Assembly (NCBI GenBank): GCA_026390775.1
Contig: JAPLFF010000007.1
Span: forward strand, 496,001-560,000
Origin: Ignavibacteriales bacterium
GTDB lineage: Bacteria; Bacteroidota; Ignavibacteria; Ignavibacteriales; Melioribacteraceae
Length of the DNA stretch: 64,000 nt
Direction: 5' to 3'
Shown one piece after another: positions 18,035 to 27,088 of the stretch. Positions within the stretch are counted from its first letter, which is position 1; each line of letters starts with the position of its first letter. A program made the position numbers and the translations under genes. The notes below the pieces were generated by a model that saw only the letters and a program-made list of their open reading frames with translations, made no database searches and was not told the DNA's origin.

Positions 18035-19240
18035 ATGAAGATAAAATATTTTTACGCTGCCCTAGCACTTTTAATAATTTCTTTTTTAACCATTGCGGCG
18101 ATCAATTCCAGTGGTGGTGATGAACCCGTAAAGACAAATAAAGACGTAATAAAATTTTCGCATAGTTTTCATAAAGATATTGCAGATTGCGCAACATGCC
18201 ATACCAATGTAGGCGAAAGTACATCACTAAATACACGTCTGCTTCCGGAAAAATCTGCATGTGCAACTTGCCACGATGTTAACGATGATAAAAATTGTGG
18301 TCAATGTCATTACGGCGAAAAGTATGAACCGCTGATTCAGAAAAAAGCAGAGATGATCTTCAATCACCAAGCTCATTTAACTAATGAAAAATTAGCTTGC
18401 GAAAACTGCCACAAAGGATTATCTGATGTTGCTTATAGTTTTGAATCGGCGAATTATAAACCATCAATGGAGATTTGTACTGACTGCCATAATGGACGAA
18501 CTGTTGCTATCAATGATTGCGAATCTTGTCACATATCAACTGCCAATCTGATTCCAACTGATCATAAAGAAGTTTCATTTTTACGTTCGCACAAATTCAA
18601 TGCGTTAAAAGAAAACTCTAAGTGCCAAATGTGTCATGATAATTCATTTTGCGAATCATGCCACGCTTCAACAACAATGATAACTGAGAATAATTCATCA
18701 CGAAATTTTGTTACACCTTATTCACCGCATAAATTTATTGACAACACCAAACAGCAAAATATTACCCGCGTTCACGATCTTAATTATCGCTACACACATG
18801 GAATAGATTTAAAAGGTAAATCAGCCGAATGTCAGACTTGCCATCAAACAGAAACTTTTTGTGCTACATGTCATGAATCGAAAGGCGGAGATTTTGCTTT
18901 AGAAGGTACTGTACCTGTATCTCACAAAATGCCGAACTTTGTGACAATTGGAGTGGGAACCGGCGGCGGTCAGCATGCTTTATTAGCAAGAAGAGATATT
19001 GAAAGTTGCGCTGCTTGTCATGATCTACAAGGTGCTGATGCAAATTGCATTCTTTGTCACACAGATAATGACGGTGTTAAAGGGACAAATCCAAAAACTC
19101 ATGCTATTAACTTTATGAGCTCAGAAGAAGGAGATTGGCATAACGACCGCGGCTCGGTCTGTTATTCTTGTCATACTGATGCTAATGCTCACCCCGGCGG
19201 TGTTAGAGGAGTTGGATTCTGTGGTTATTGTCATCGTTAA
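18035..19240 (+). CDS. 14-haem periplasmic cytochrome (conduit inner cytochrome)
   Basis: 401 residues with an N-terminal hydrophobic signal (FYAALALLIISFLTIAAI) and 14 CxxCH motifs, from CATCH near residue 52 to CGYCH at the very C-terminus (ends FCGYCHR). Extra histidines such as FSHSFHKD and FNHQAHL fit bis-His ligation. Several motifs are spaced by ten residues or fewer, typical of cytochrome wires. It lies between the barrel and the lipoprotein cytochrome genes. Functional inference: the periplasmic or barrel-embedded cytochrome, equivalent in position to MtrA or OmaB. Confidence 0.9.
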   Translation: MKIKYFYAALALLIISFLTIAAINSSGGDEPVKTNKDVIKFSHSFHKDIADCATCHTNVGESTSLNTRLLPEKSACATCHDVNDDKNCGQCHYGEKYEPLIQKKAEMIFNHQAHLTNEKLACENCHKGLSDVAYSFESANYKPSMEICTDCHNGRTVAINDCESCHISTANLIPTDHKEVSFLRSHKFNALKENSKCQMCHDNSFCESCHASTTMITENNSSRNFVTPYSPHKFIDNTKQQNITRVHDLNYRYTHGIDLKGKSAECQTCHQTETFCATCHESKGGDFALEGTVPVSHKMPNFVTIGVGTGGGQHALLARRDIESCAACHDLQGADANCILCHTDNDGVKGTNPKTHAINFMSSEEGDWHNDRGSVCYSCHTDANAHPGGVRGVGFCGYCHR

Positions 19241-19264
19241 TTAATTTAACCTCTGGGAAAGAAT

Positions 19265-20440
19265 ATGAGATATTCAAAATTTTATTTAATCTTAATTGCT
19301 ACAATCGGATTGATATTCTATTCATGCAGCGATATAAAAAATGATCTTACTGCCCCATCAAAAATTTCTGTTCATGATGTAAACGTCCTAAACCCAGTTT
19401 CATTGAACTTTCACGGTGCAACTGTTAAGGAAAAAGGATTAGAAAGCTGTAAACAATGTCATGCAGCAAAATTCGATGGTGGTACAGCTAAGAAGAGTTG
19501 TGCTACAACCAATTGTCATCCAAATATAGCTGTTCATCAGGACGGAATTAACAATCCAACTTCAACTAACTATCATGGAAAATATATTGCTGATAAAAAA
19601 ATTCTTATGAGCGATTGTAATCAATGCCATGGCGATAATTATGCCGGCGGAACTGCAAGCCCGGCTTGTACAAATTGCCACACAAAAATTGCTGCTCATA
19701 AAAATGGAATTAGTGATCCTGCTTCTTCAAATTTTCATGGAAAATTTATTGCTTCCTTAAATTGGGATATGAGTAAATGTACTGAGTGTCACGGAAATAA
19801 TTATGCAGGCGGCATTGCTAGTCCTTCATGCAATACGTGTCATACAAATCTCGGCGGTCCCGAAGCTTGTAATACGTGCCATGGTGATTTTAATAATCCT
19901 AATTTAATCGCACCGCCAGTTGATAGAAATAGAAAAACAGACGTAACGCTTGCAAGTGTTGGTGCTCATTCTTCTCACTTAATTAACTCAAAGATCGGTA
20001 CTGTTAAATGTTCTGATTGTCATGTTGTTCCAACTGCATTAAATTCACCAGGACATATTGATGCGACTTCAAAAGCAGAAGTAATTTTAACAGCCAAGTA
20101 TTCCGATTATCAAGTTAGTACCGGAATATATGATCCTAACACAAACAAATGTTCTAATACATATTGTCATGGAAATTTTTCGTTTTCTAAAGCAACTTCA
20201 CAATGGGCATTTGCTTATACAGCAGATAATATGGAAGGAGAAAACTTCCAACCGACCTGGAATAAAGTTGATGGAACTCAAGCTGCTTGCGGTACCTGCC
20301 ATGGCTTACCGCCACGAGGACATATGGATGCTGATCTAAAGGGCTGCGGCACTTGCCATACAGGTGTTGTTGATGATCATGGAAGAATAATTGATAAGAC
20401 AAAACACATGAACGGAAAAATTGACGTATTCGGAAATTAA
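19265..20440 (+). CDS. 11-haem lipoprotein cytochrome, probable cell-surface terminal reductase
   Basis: 391 residues. The N-terminus has a lipoprotein signal (TIGLIFYSC, lipobox Cys about residue 21). Nine CxxCH and two longer Cx4CH motifs (CATTNCH, CSNTYCH) give 11 likely haems. Residues about 45-205 contain three repeats, each with a tyrosine/phenylalanine-HGK element, CxxCHG..YAGGTASPxC and an H(K/Q)xGIxxP element. The Cx4CH motifs and GGTA/GGIAS repeats resemble OmcB-type CxxxxCH/CxxCH surface cytochromes of metal reducers. It is the last gene before a strong terminator. Surface exposure is inferred from the lipid anchor and the conduit context. Confidence 0.88.
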   Translation: MRYSKFYLILIATIGLIFYSCSDIKNDLTAPSKISVHDVNVLNPVSLNFHGATVKEKGLESCKQCHAAKFDGGTAKKSCATTNCHPNIAVHQDGINNPTSTNYHGKYIADKKILMSDCNQCHGDNYAGGTASPACTNCHTKIAAHKNGISDPASSNFHGKFIASLNWDMSKCTECHGNNYAGGIASPSCNTCHTNLGGPEACNTCHGDFNNPNLIAPPVDRNRKTDVTLASVGAHSSHLINSKIGTVKCSDCHVVPTALNSPGHIDATSKAEVILTAKYSDYQVSTGIYDPNTNKCSNTYCHGNFSFSKATSQWAFAYTADNMEGENFQPTWNKVDGTQAACGTCHGLPPRGHMDADLKGCGTCHTGVVDDHGRIIDKTKHMNGKIDVFGN

Positions 20441-20453
20441 CTTTATAAATCTT

Positions 20454-20497
20454 AAGCCCCGCTTCTCGACTACGTTCGGGTTGCGGGGCTTTTTTAT
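20454..20497 (+). terminator. Strong rho-independent terminator
   Basis: A 9-bp G+C-rich stem AAGCCCCGC / GCGGGGCTT (20454-20462, 20483-20491) is followed by TTTTTATTTTT. It ends the cytochrome operon 10714-20440. The remainder of the gap to 20720 is AT-rich and must hold the promoter of the haem operon, but no convincing promoter motif stands out. Confidence 0.92.
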
Positions 20498-20720
20498 TTT
20501 TACCATATCCCGCAATTAAAAAAAATCACAGTCTTCCAAAAATGATAATTGTTACTACGGATTTTGAAATGAAATAATTTTTATCACAATTAACTTTGAA
20601 TTATCGAAATTAATGTCCTTTACCACAGAAAATCAGTTAATAATTTCATAAATTTCGCCCTCAAAATATTAGCTATGGCACAATATTCGTAGTAGTTTCG
20701 AACAATTAGAATAGATAATA

Positions 20721-21545
20721 ATGCTACAACCGATTGACTTTTTAAACATACTATTACCAATTCTCTACGCATTAGTTTTTGCAGCATATACCTATGATTT
20801 TTTTACAGAGAAAAAATTTGTAAGTAATTCGAAAAGAATTATTCTTTTTGTTACGCTAATCCTTCACGCGCTTTATTTAATCTCGCGCACAATTGAATTT
20901 GATCATCCGCCAATAACAAGTAAGTTTGAAATATTCTCTATCATAGCATTCTCGATCGGATTTTCATATTTCATTCTTGAATTGTTAACCGACATCAGAG
21001 GAACCGGAGCTTTCATAATATTATTTTCACTCGTATTCCAAATAGCATCTTCACTTTTTATCGAACATAATTTTGTTGTTCCGGAGGTTCTTAGAAACCG
21101 TCTTCTCGGACTTCATGTTATTAATGCGCTATTGGGATATTCCGGGATAACAATTTCGGCAGTTTATGGATTATTATTTATTCTATTATACAAAAATTTA
21201 AAAGCAAACAAGTTTGGTCTGATTTTTAATAGGCTTCCGAGTTTAGAAATATTAGAAAAACTCAGTTATTATTCTGCTGTAATCGGTTTTATTCTTCTTA
21301 CGATTGCAATTATTATTGGAATAATTTGGTTACCTAACGCATTTCCTAGTTTTAGTTACTTTGATCCAAAATTGATTGGAACATTTTTTGTGTGGATAGT
21401 ATACGGAATAGGAATATTAAGAAAACTTTTCGGAAACTTTTATGGTAAGAAGGTTATACTTTTTTCGTTAATTGGATTTGTTGTTGCAATAATGTCTTTG
21501 ATTATAACAAACACATTAGGAAAAACGTTTCACTCGTTTTATTGA
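20721..21545 (+). CDS. hemX: HemX-like membrane protein (CcsA family)
   Basis: 274 residues with about eight membrane helices, of the cytochrome c assembly (CcsA/HemX) family. The tryptophan-rich haem-binding signature of true CcsA/CcmC is degenerate here (SYFDPKLIGTFFVWIVYGIG), which favours HemX over a haem lyase. In Bacillus, hemX sits next to hemA and affects glutamyl-tRNA reductase level; here it is also directly before hemA, 9 bases away. It is the first gene of the haem operon. Its molecular role is not settled in any organism I know of. Confidence 0.8.
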   Translation: MLQPIDFLNILLPILYALVFAAYTYDFFTEKKFVSNSKRIILFVTLILHALYLISRTIEFDHPPITSKFEIFSIIAFSIGFSYFILELLTDIRGTGAFIILFSLVFQIASSLFIEHNFVVPEVLRNRLLGLHVINALLGYSGITISAVYGLLFILLYKNLKANKFGLIFNRLPSLEILEKLSYYSAVIGFILLTIAIIIGIIWLPNAFPSFSYFDPKLIGTFFVWIVYGIGILRKLFGNFYGKKVILFSLIGFVVAIMSLIITNTLGKTFHSFY

Positions 21546-21554
21546 AAGCTTAAA

Positions 21555-22883
21555 ATGAATTTAGTCGGTATATCAATAAATCATAAGACTTCCCCTTTAG
21601 AACTTCGAGAAGCGCTTCATTTTAATCACAACGAAATTATTGCGTTCATTCCGCGATTAAAAAATTCATTATTCTCCGAAGGTGTTGTTATTTCAACTTG
21701 CAACCGAACTGAAATCTTTGGTTTTCCTAAAGATTATGAAATTAATCTCTCGCCTGTTATCAATGAATTAATTCAATTCAAGATGGTTAAAGGAATTCAG
21801 CAAGAACATTTTTTAAAATTTTTTTCTTGCGGTGCTGTAAGACATCTATTTTCTGTTGCTTCAGGAATTGATTCAATGATTATCGGTGACAGCCAAATAT
21901 TAGGGCAAGTAAAAGAAGCATTTGAAATTTCTGAAGATTTAGATTTTGCGGGCACATCACTTAGAAAGATATTCGATAGCGCAATCAAAACGGGCAAACG
22001 TGCAATTAAAGAAACTAAAATCGGCGAAGGTGCCGTAACCGTCAGTTATGCTGCAGTTCAAGTAGTGGAAAAGATCTTTTCGAACTTAGATAAAAAATCT
22101 GCACTTGTAATCGGTGCCGGAGAAACCGGTGAGCTTGCAGCGGTGCATCTTAGAGATAAAAATATTGGTAAGTTAGTTATTTCAAATAGAACTATTGAAA
22201 GAGCAGAAAAATTAGCCGAGAAAGTTCACGGTGAAATCATCCCATTCCAGTTTCTTAAAGAGCGGCTCCACAACTTTGATATTATCATTAGTGCAACAAG
22301 TTCTGATAATTTTATTATTTCATATGAGGATATTAAATCAGCCATAAAAAAAAGAAAAAAATCTCCCGTTGTTTTGATGGATATTGCAGTACCGAGAGAT
22401 ATTGATCCGGATGTAAAAAAAATCGAAAATGTTTTTTACCATGATATGGATTCACTGAAGATCATAGTTGATCAGAACTTACAGAAACGAAAAGAGCAAG
22501 TTCCTTTAGTACGTAAAATAATTATGGAAGAGATGATCGGATTTTTCGGCTGGTTTAACACGCTTGGTGTTGTTCCTACTATAAAAGCGATGCGGTCATT
22601 TTTCGAAGAAATCCGAAATGATGAATTGGAAAAAATAAAAAACAAAGTAAGTAAAGAGGATTTTATTAAGATTGAAGATATGTCTAGAAGAATGATGGGA
22701 CGAATTTTGCATAACCCAACTGTAAAATTACGGGAGTTTGCAGAGACCGGTGCTAATATTAAAGAAGTTACTGCACATACAATGATTCTTAAAGAACTTT
22801 TCAATCTCGGTGAAGTTCCGTCAAACGGAAAAGAAATTAATGAAGAAGAGAATAAAGCGGATAGTATCAATGAAAAAGAATAA
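21555..22883 (+). CDS. hemA: Glutamyl-tRNA reductase
   Basis: 442 residues. Makes glutamate-1-semialdehyde from glutamyl-tRNA, the first step of the C5 haem route. The N-terminus MNLVGISINHKTSPLELRE and the catalytic cysteine context VISTCNRTEIFG are diagnostic. An NADPH-binding region follows (ALVIGAGETGELAAVHL) and a C-terminal dimerisation helix region is present (MGRILHNPTVKLRE). The end overlaps the start of hemC by 14 bases. Length is close to the family norm, with a charged C-terminal tail. Confidence 0.97.
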   Translation: MNLVGISINHKTSPLELREALHFNHNEIIAFIPRLKNSLFSEGVVISTCNRTEIFGFPKDYEINLSPVINELIQFKMVKGIQQEHFLKFFSCGAVRHLFSVASGIDSMIIGDSQILGQVKEAFEISEDLDFAGTSLRKIFDSAIKTGKRAIKETKIGEGAVTVSYAAVQVVEKIFSNLDKKSALVIGAGETGELAAVHLRDKNIGKLVISNRTIERAEKLAEKVHGEIIPFQFLKERLHNFDIIISATSSDNFIISYEDIKSAIKKRKKSPVVLMDIAVPRDIDPDVKKIENVFYHDMDSLKIIVDQNLQKRKEQVPLVRKIIMEEMIGFFGWFNTLGVVPTIKAMRSFFEEIRNDELEKIKNKVSKEDFIKIEDMSRRMMGRILHNPTVKLREFAETGANIKEVTAHTMILKELFNLGEVPSNGKEINEEENKADSINEKE

Positions 22884-23814
22884 ACTGATTATTGGTTCGA
22901 GAGGAAGTGATCTTGCACTTTGGCAGGCGAAGTTTATTAAAAAAGAACTTGAACGAAAAAATAAGAACCTTTATGTCGAAATAAAGATCATCAACACAAA
23001 AGGTGATAAAATTCTTGATGTTGCTTTATCCAAGATCGGTGATAAAGGTTTATTCACTAAAGAACTTGAGAATGAATTACTTAAAGGGTCGATTGATATT
23101 GCAGTACACAGCTTAAAAGATCTTCCCACAATTTTGCCTGAAGATTTAAAACTTGCCGCTGTTACAAAACGTCATTCTGTTGAAGATGTTTTGATCGCAC
23201 GGAAAAAAGGAACAACAATTAAAAAATTGCCTGAAGGTGCAATTGTTGCTACAGGTTCATTAAGAAGAAGTTCACAACTTCTTCACATCAGACAGGATAT
23301 TAAAATCGAAGAACTTCGCGGTAACGTTCCAACAAGAATAAAAAAACTTCTTGAATCAGGTTGGGATGCAATTATACTAGCGCGTGCAGGTGTTGAAAGA
23401 TTAAAACTAAATAAACATATCTCTTCCATCATTAACACTAAAGATATTTTACCGGCTGTCGGACAAGGTGCGCTGGGGATTGAAATCCGGAGTGATAATA
23501 AATTTGCGGAAATGATGCTGAAAAAAATCCATCATGAAAAAACATATATAGCAGTAACTGCAGAACGTTCTCTGCTCAAAGAATTAGAAGGCGGATGCCA
23601 AGTTCCCATTGGTGCTTATGCTGAAGTAAAACCTAATGGTTTATACCTCGATGCTGTTGTTGCATCAATTGATGGTTCTATTACTTATAGAAAAAAAATC
23701 CGCGGTGCAAAAACCAATCCGGAAAAGCTTGGTAAAAAGTTAGCCGATGATCTGCTCAAAGCCGGTGCTGATGTAATATTAAATAATATTTTTAATAGGT
23801 CGCGTGTAAAGTGA
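22870..23814 (+). CDS. hemC: Porphobilinogen deaminase (hydroxymethylbilane synthase)
   Basis: 314 residues from ATG 22870, chosen because MKKNKLIIGSRGSDLALWQ is the usual N-terminus; an upstream in-frame ATG at 22810 would add a lysine-rich extension lying inside hemA. Condenses four porphobilinogens. Visible motifs: KDLPT, the arginine-rich ATGSLRRSSQL, LRGNVPTR and the dipyrromethane cofactor cysteine in EGGCQVPIGAYA. Overlaps hemA by 14 bases and hemD by 4. Confidence 0.97.
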   Translation: MKKNKLIIGSRGSDLALWQAKFIKKELERKNKNLYVEIKIINTKGDKILDVALSKIGDKGLFTKELENELLKGSIDIAVHSLKDLPTILPEDLKLAAVTKRHSVEDVLIARKKGTTIKKLPEGAIVATGSLRRSSQLLHIRQDIKIEELRGNVPTRIKKLLESGWDAIILARAGVERLKLNKHISSIINTKDILPAVGQGALGIEIRSDNKFAEMMLKKIHHEKTYIAVTAERSLLKELEGGCQVPIGAYAEVKPNGLYLDAVVASIDGSITYRKKIRGAKTNPEKLGKKLADDLLKAGADVILNNIFNRSRVK

Positions 23815-24596
23815 AATCACTTAAAAACAAGACAATCCTTGTTACTAAGAAAAAAGCAACCGTTGAAAAATATTTTTATCAGTTAAAAGATGAAGGTGCG
23901 AATATTATTTATTTCCCCACAATCAAGGTTATTCCTAAATACGATTCTTCCGAGTTAACAGATGCAATAAATCGCTTTGCAGAATATGATTATTTGATTT
24001 TTACTTCTTCAAACGCAGTAAAAGTATTGGCAGAAATTATCAAAAGTAGTTCACTCGATTTAACAAATATTAAAATAGCTGCGGTTGGAGAAAAAACTTC
24101 TGAAGAATGTTCTACGAATGGAATTAATGTAGATATCTTACCGGATGAATTCAGTTCTAAAGGACTGATAAAAACTTTCTCCAAATTCGATCTTAACGGA
24201 AAAAAAATATTTATTCCTTGTTCGTCACTTTCTAATGAAGATTTAAAATTTGGGTTAATGGAGTTAGGAGCTGAAGTTGACTTAGTTAATGTGTATGGTG
24301 TTGTTCCGAATGATCTTTCTGAGTTAACAAAAGAATATGAAGAAATTATAAGTCGGCAACCTGATATATATATATTTACAAGCCCTTCATCGTTTAATAA
24401 TTTTATTAGATTAATGAACATTACAAACGTCGCCGATTATTTTAAAAATAATATTATTTGTTCGATCGGTTTTACAACAGAAAGCGCAATTAAGAGTTTC
24501 GGACTTACAGTTCATATTGTTCCAAAAATGTTTTCCCTACAAGGAATTTCTGAAGCGATATTAAAATATTTCAAACTTACGGTTAATATGGTTTAA
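23811..24596 (+). CDS. hemD: Uroporphyrinogen-III synthase
   Basis: 261 residues from GTG 23811, which overlaps the hemC stop (GTGA). Closes the linear tetrapyrrole to uroporphyrinogen III. The family is poorly conserved; supporting marks are the N-terminal KTILVTKKKA, DYLIFTSSNAVKVLAE, IAAVGEKTSEEC, the second-half IYIFTSPSSFNNFI and CSIGFTTESAIKSFG. Position between hemC and hemE makes the assignment firm. Confidence 0.93.
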   Translation: MKSLKNKTILVTKKKATVEKYFYQLKDEGANIIYFPTIKVIPKYDSSELTDAINRFAEYDYLIFTSSNAVKVLAEIIKSSSLDLTNIKIAAVGEKTSEECSTNGINVDILPDEFSSKGLIKTFSKFDLNGKKIFIPCSSLSNEDLKFGLMELGAEVDLVNVYGVVPNDLSELTKEYEEIISRQPDIYIFTSPSSFNNFIRLMNITNVADYFKNNIICSIGFTTESAIKSFGLTVHIVPKMFSLQGISEAILKYFKLTVNMV

Positions 24597-24607
24597 CGGA
24601 GGATTTT

Positions 24608-25654
24608 TTGACTAAGCTTAAAAATGATTTATTTCTAAGAGCATGTAAAAGAAAAAAAGTTGAGCGCACACCGATTTGGATTATGCGTCAAGCGGGAAGA
24701 TATTTACCCGAGTATCGGGCCGTACGCAAAAAAGTTGACTTTATAACAATGTGCAAAACACCGGAACTTGCCGCTGAAATAACAATTCAACCTGTTGATA
24801 TTATTGGCGTTGATGCAGCAATAATTTTTTCGGATATACTTGTAATTCCCGAAGCAATGGGAATGAAATTAGAAATGATCGAAAGTAAAGGACCAAAACT
24901 TTATAATCCGATCAGAAGCATTAGTGATATTAATCGTTTAAGAAAAATTGATCCTTCAAAAGATCTAAAATATATTCTTGATGCAGTCTCGCTAGCAAAA
25001 AAAGAATTGAATGGACGCGTTCCTTTAATAGGATTTGCCGGCTCACCTTGGACTTTAATGACATACATGGTTGAAGGAGGCGGTTCAAAAAGTTTTTCTG
25101 AAATTAAAAAATTTATTTACAACGATCCAAAATCAACTCACATTTTGCTTGATAAAATTGCAGATGCTGTTGCCGAATACCTTTCCGCCAAGATTGAAGC
25201 CGGCGCTGATGCCGTTCAGATCTTTGATACTTGGGGTGGATTGCTTTCTCCTGCTGACTTTGAAGAGTTTTCGTTAAGATATATTGAAAAAATTATTTCA
25301 CAGGTAAAACGTAAAGATGAGCCTGTGATTGTGTTTGCAAAAGGAGTTCATTACAAATTAAATAAGCTGGCAAATTGCGGTGCGGATGTAATCGGTCTTG
25401 ATTGGACTATGGAACTTGGAAAAGTTAGAAGTAAGATTGGCAACAAAGTTGCTTTGCAAGGTAATCTTGATCCGACAATATTATATGGTGATAAAGAGAA
25501 GATCAGAAATGAAGCAGTGAAAGTTTTGAAATCGTTTGGTAAAAATAACGGTCATATTTTCAATCTTGGTCACGGCATTTTGCCGAATGTAAAATCGGAG
25601 AACGCAAAATTTTTAGTTGATGTTGTAAAAGAAGAGAGTAAAAAATTTCATTAA
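24608..25654 (+). CDS. hemE: Uroporphyrinogen decarboxylase
   Basis: 348 residues from TTG 24608 with a CGGAGG ribosome site. Converts uroporphyrinogen III to coproporphyrinogen III. Diagnostic MRQAGRYLPEYRAVR near residue 25, IIFSDILVIPEAMG, the GFAGSPWTLMTYMVEGGGS loop and NLGHGILPNV near the C-terminus. Lies 11 bases after hemD. Confidence 0.97.
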   Translation: MTKLKNDLFLRACKRKKVERTPIWIMRQAGRYLPEYRAVRKKVDFITMCKTPELAAEITIQPVDIIGVDAAIIFSDILVIPEAMGMKLEMIESKGPKLYNPIRSISDINRLRKIDPSKDLKYILDAVSLAKKELNGRVPLIGFAGSPWTLMTYMVEGGGSKSFSEIKKFIYNDPKSTHILLDKIADAVAEYLSAKIEAGADAVQIFDTWGGLLSPADFEEFSLRYIEKIISQVKRKDEPVIVFAKGVHYKLNKLANCGADVIGLDWTMELGKVRSKIGNKVALQGNLDPTILYGDKEKIRNEAVKVLKSFGKNNGHIFNLGHGILPNVKSENAKFLVDVVKEESKKFH

Positions 25655-25691
25655 ACTTTCGAAGTGATTCTTTCCTTTATAAGGATTTAAA

Positions 25692-27068
25692 ATGTTTAAC
25701 ATAGATCTTCAATTAATTAAAAAATACGATCGCCCCGGACCGCGATACACAAGTTATCCAACCGCTCCGCATTTCAATTCATCATTTACGAATGAAAAAT
25801 ATCTCGATGAAATAATCCGCACAAACAACGAAGTTAATCCTCCCGATCTTTCTCTTTATTACCATCTTCCATTTTGTGATACGCTTTGTTATTTCTGCGG
25901 ATGCAACATGATTATCACACGAAATCGTGATCGCATTCAAGAATATATAAAGTATTTAAAAAATGAAATTGATCTGTTAAGAACATTTATTAAAACCGAT
26001 CGCAAAGTTGTTCAGCTTCATTGGGGCGGCGGAACACCAACTCATCTTAATCCGGATGAAATTATTGATCTTGTTTTATTCATAAATAAAAGTTTTGAAA
26101 TTTGTTCTAATGCGGAAGAAGGATGCGAGATTGACCCGCGCGGATTAACTAAGGAACATCTTGAAGCGTTACGAAGTGGCGGATTCAACCGTATCAGCAT
26201 GGGTGTTCAGGATTTTAATGATAAAGTTCAGAAAGCTGTCAACAGACTTCAACCGGAAGAAATGACAAGACAAGTAGTTTCATGGGTAAGAGAACTTGGT
26301 TTTAAAAGTATCAATCTTGATTTGATGTACGGACTTCCGTTTCAATCACTTGAGACATTTGAGAAAACTCTAGATGCGACGATAAATATTTCCCCCGACC
26401 GGATAGCTGTATTTAATTATGCCCATGTTCCGTGGATGAAAAAACATATGGCTCTGATCAAACCGGAAGATTTGCCAACGCCGGAAGAAAAACTTCAAAT
26501 TCTAAAAATGACGATCGAAAAACTTACAAGCGCAGGATATGTATTTATAGGCATGGATCATTTTGCCCAACCGGACGATGAACTTGCTGTTGCTCAAAGA
26601 AATAAAAAATTGTACCGCAACTTTCAAGGTTATAGTACACATGCGGGAACTGATTTGTACGGAATGGGTATCACAAGTATTAGTCAAATAGGAAAATTAT
26701 ACTCACAGAACTTGAAGAAAGAGCGGGAATATTTTGATGCTTTAAATAATGAAACACTACCGATAGAACGCGGTGTTTATTTAACAGAAGATGATATTCT
26801 TCGCCGTCATGTTATTACAAAAGTTATGTGTGATTTTGAACTTGACTTCAAATCTGTAGATAAACAGTTCAATATTGAATTTGAAAAATATTTCAGTTTT
26901 GCGCTTGATGGAATGCAAGAGTTTATTGATGACGGACTTGTAAAGATTAAGAATAGAAAATTAGTAGTCACACAAATGGGACGGCTGCTCATTCGAAATA
27001 TTGCTATGAACTTTGACAGATATCTAGAACGAAAAGAAGATAATGCCAAATATTCAAGAACGGTTTAA
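25692..27068 (+). CDS. hemN: Oxygen-independent coproporphyrinogen III oxidase
   Basis: 458 residues. Radical-SAM enzyme; the cluster motif CDTLCYFCGCN near residue 61 is the HemN-specific CxxxCxxCxC form. Further marks: RPGPRYTSYPTAPHF, HWGGGTPTHL, GLPFQSLETFEKTL and YSTHAGTDLYGMGITSI. It allows haem synthesis without oxygen. No oxygen-dependent hemF is in the operon, consistent with an anaerobic lifestyle. Confidence 0.97.
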   Translation: MFNIDLQLIKKYDRPGPRYTSYPTAPHFNSSFTNEKYLDEIIRTNNEVNPPDLSLYYHLPFCDTLCYFCGCNMIITRNRDRIQEYIKYLKNEIDLLRTFIKTDRKVVQLHWGGGTPTHLNPDEIIDLVLFINKSFEICSNAEEGCEIDPRGLTKEHLEALRSGGFNRISMGVQDFNDKVQKAVNRLQPEEMTRQVVSWVRELGFKSINLDLMYGLPFQSLETFEKTLDATINISPDRIAVFNYAHVPWMKKHMALIKPEDLPTPEEKLQILKMTIEKLTSAGYVFIGMDHFAQPDDELAVAQRNKKLYRNFQGYSTHAGTDLYGMGITSISQIGKLYSQNLKKEREYFDALNNETLPIERGVYLTEDDILRRHVITKVMCDFELDFKSVDKQFNIEFEKYFSFALDGMQEFIDDGLVKIKNRKLVVTQMGRLLIRNIAMNFDRYLERKEDNAKYSRTV

Positions 27069-27088
27069 TTTCCTAAAAAATAAATTTT

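Noticed and set aside
20721-21545. HemX-like protein as a true CcsA cytochrome c synthase
   Set aside because: The tryptophan-rich motif is degenerate and the gene is in the haem-synthesis operon; real ccmC and ccmF are present elsewhere in the window.
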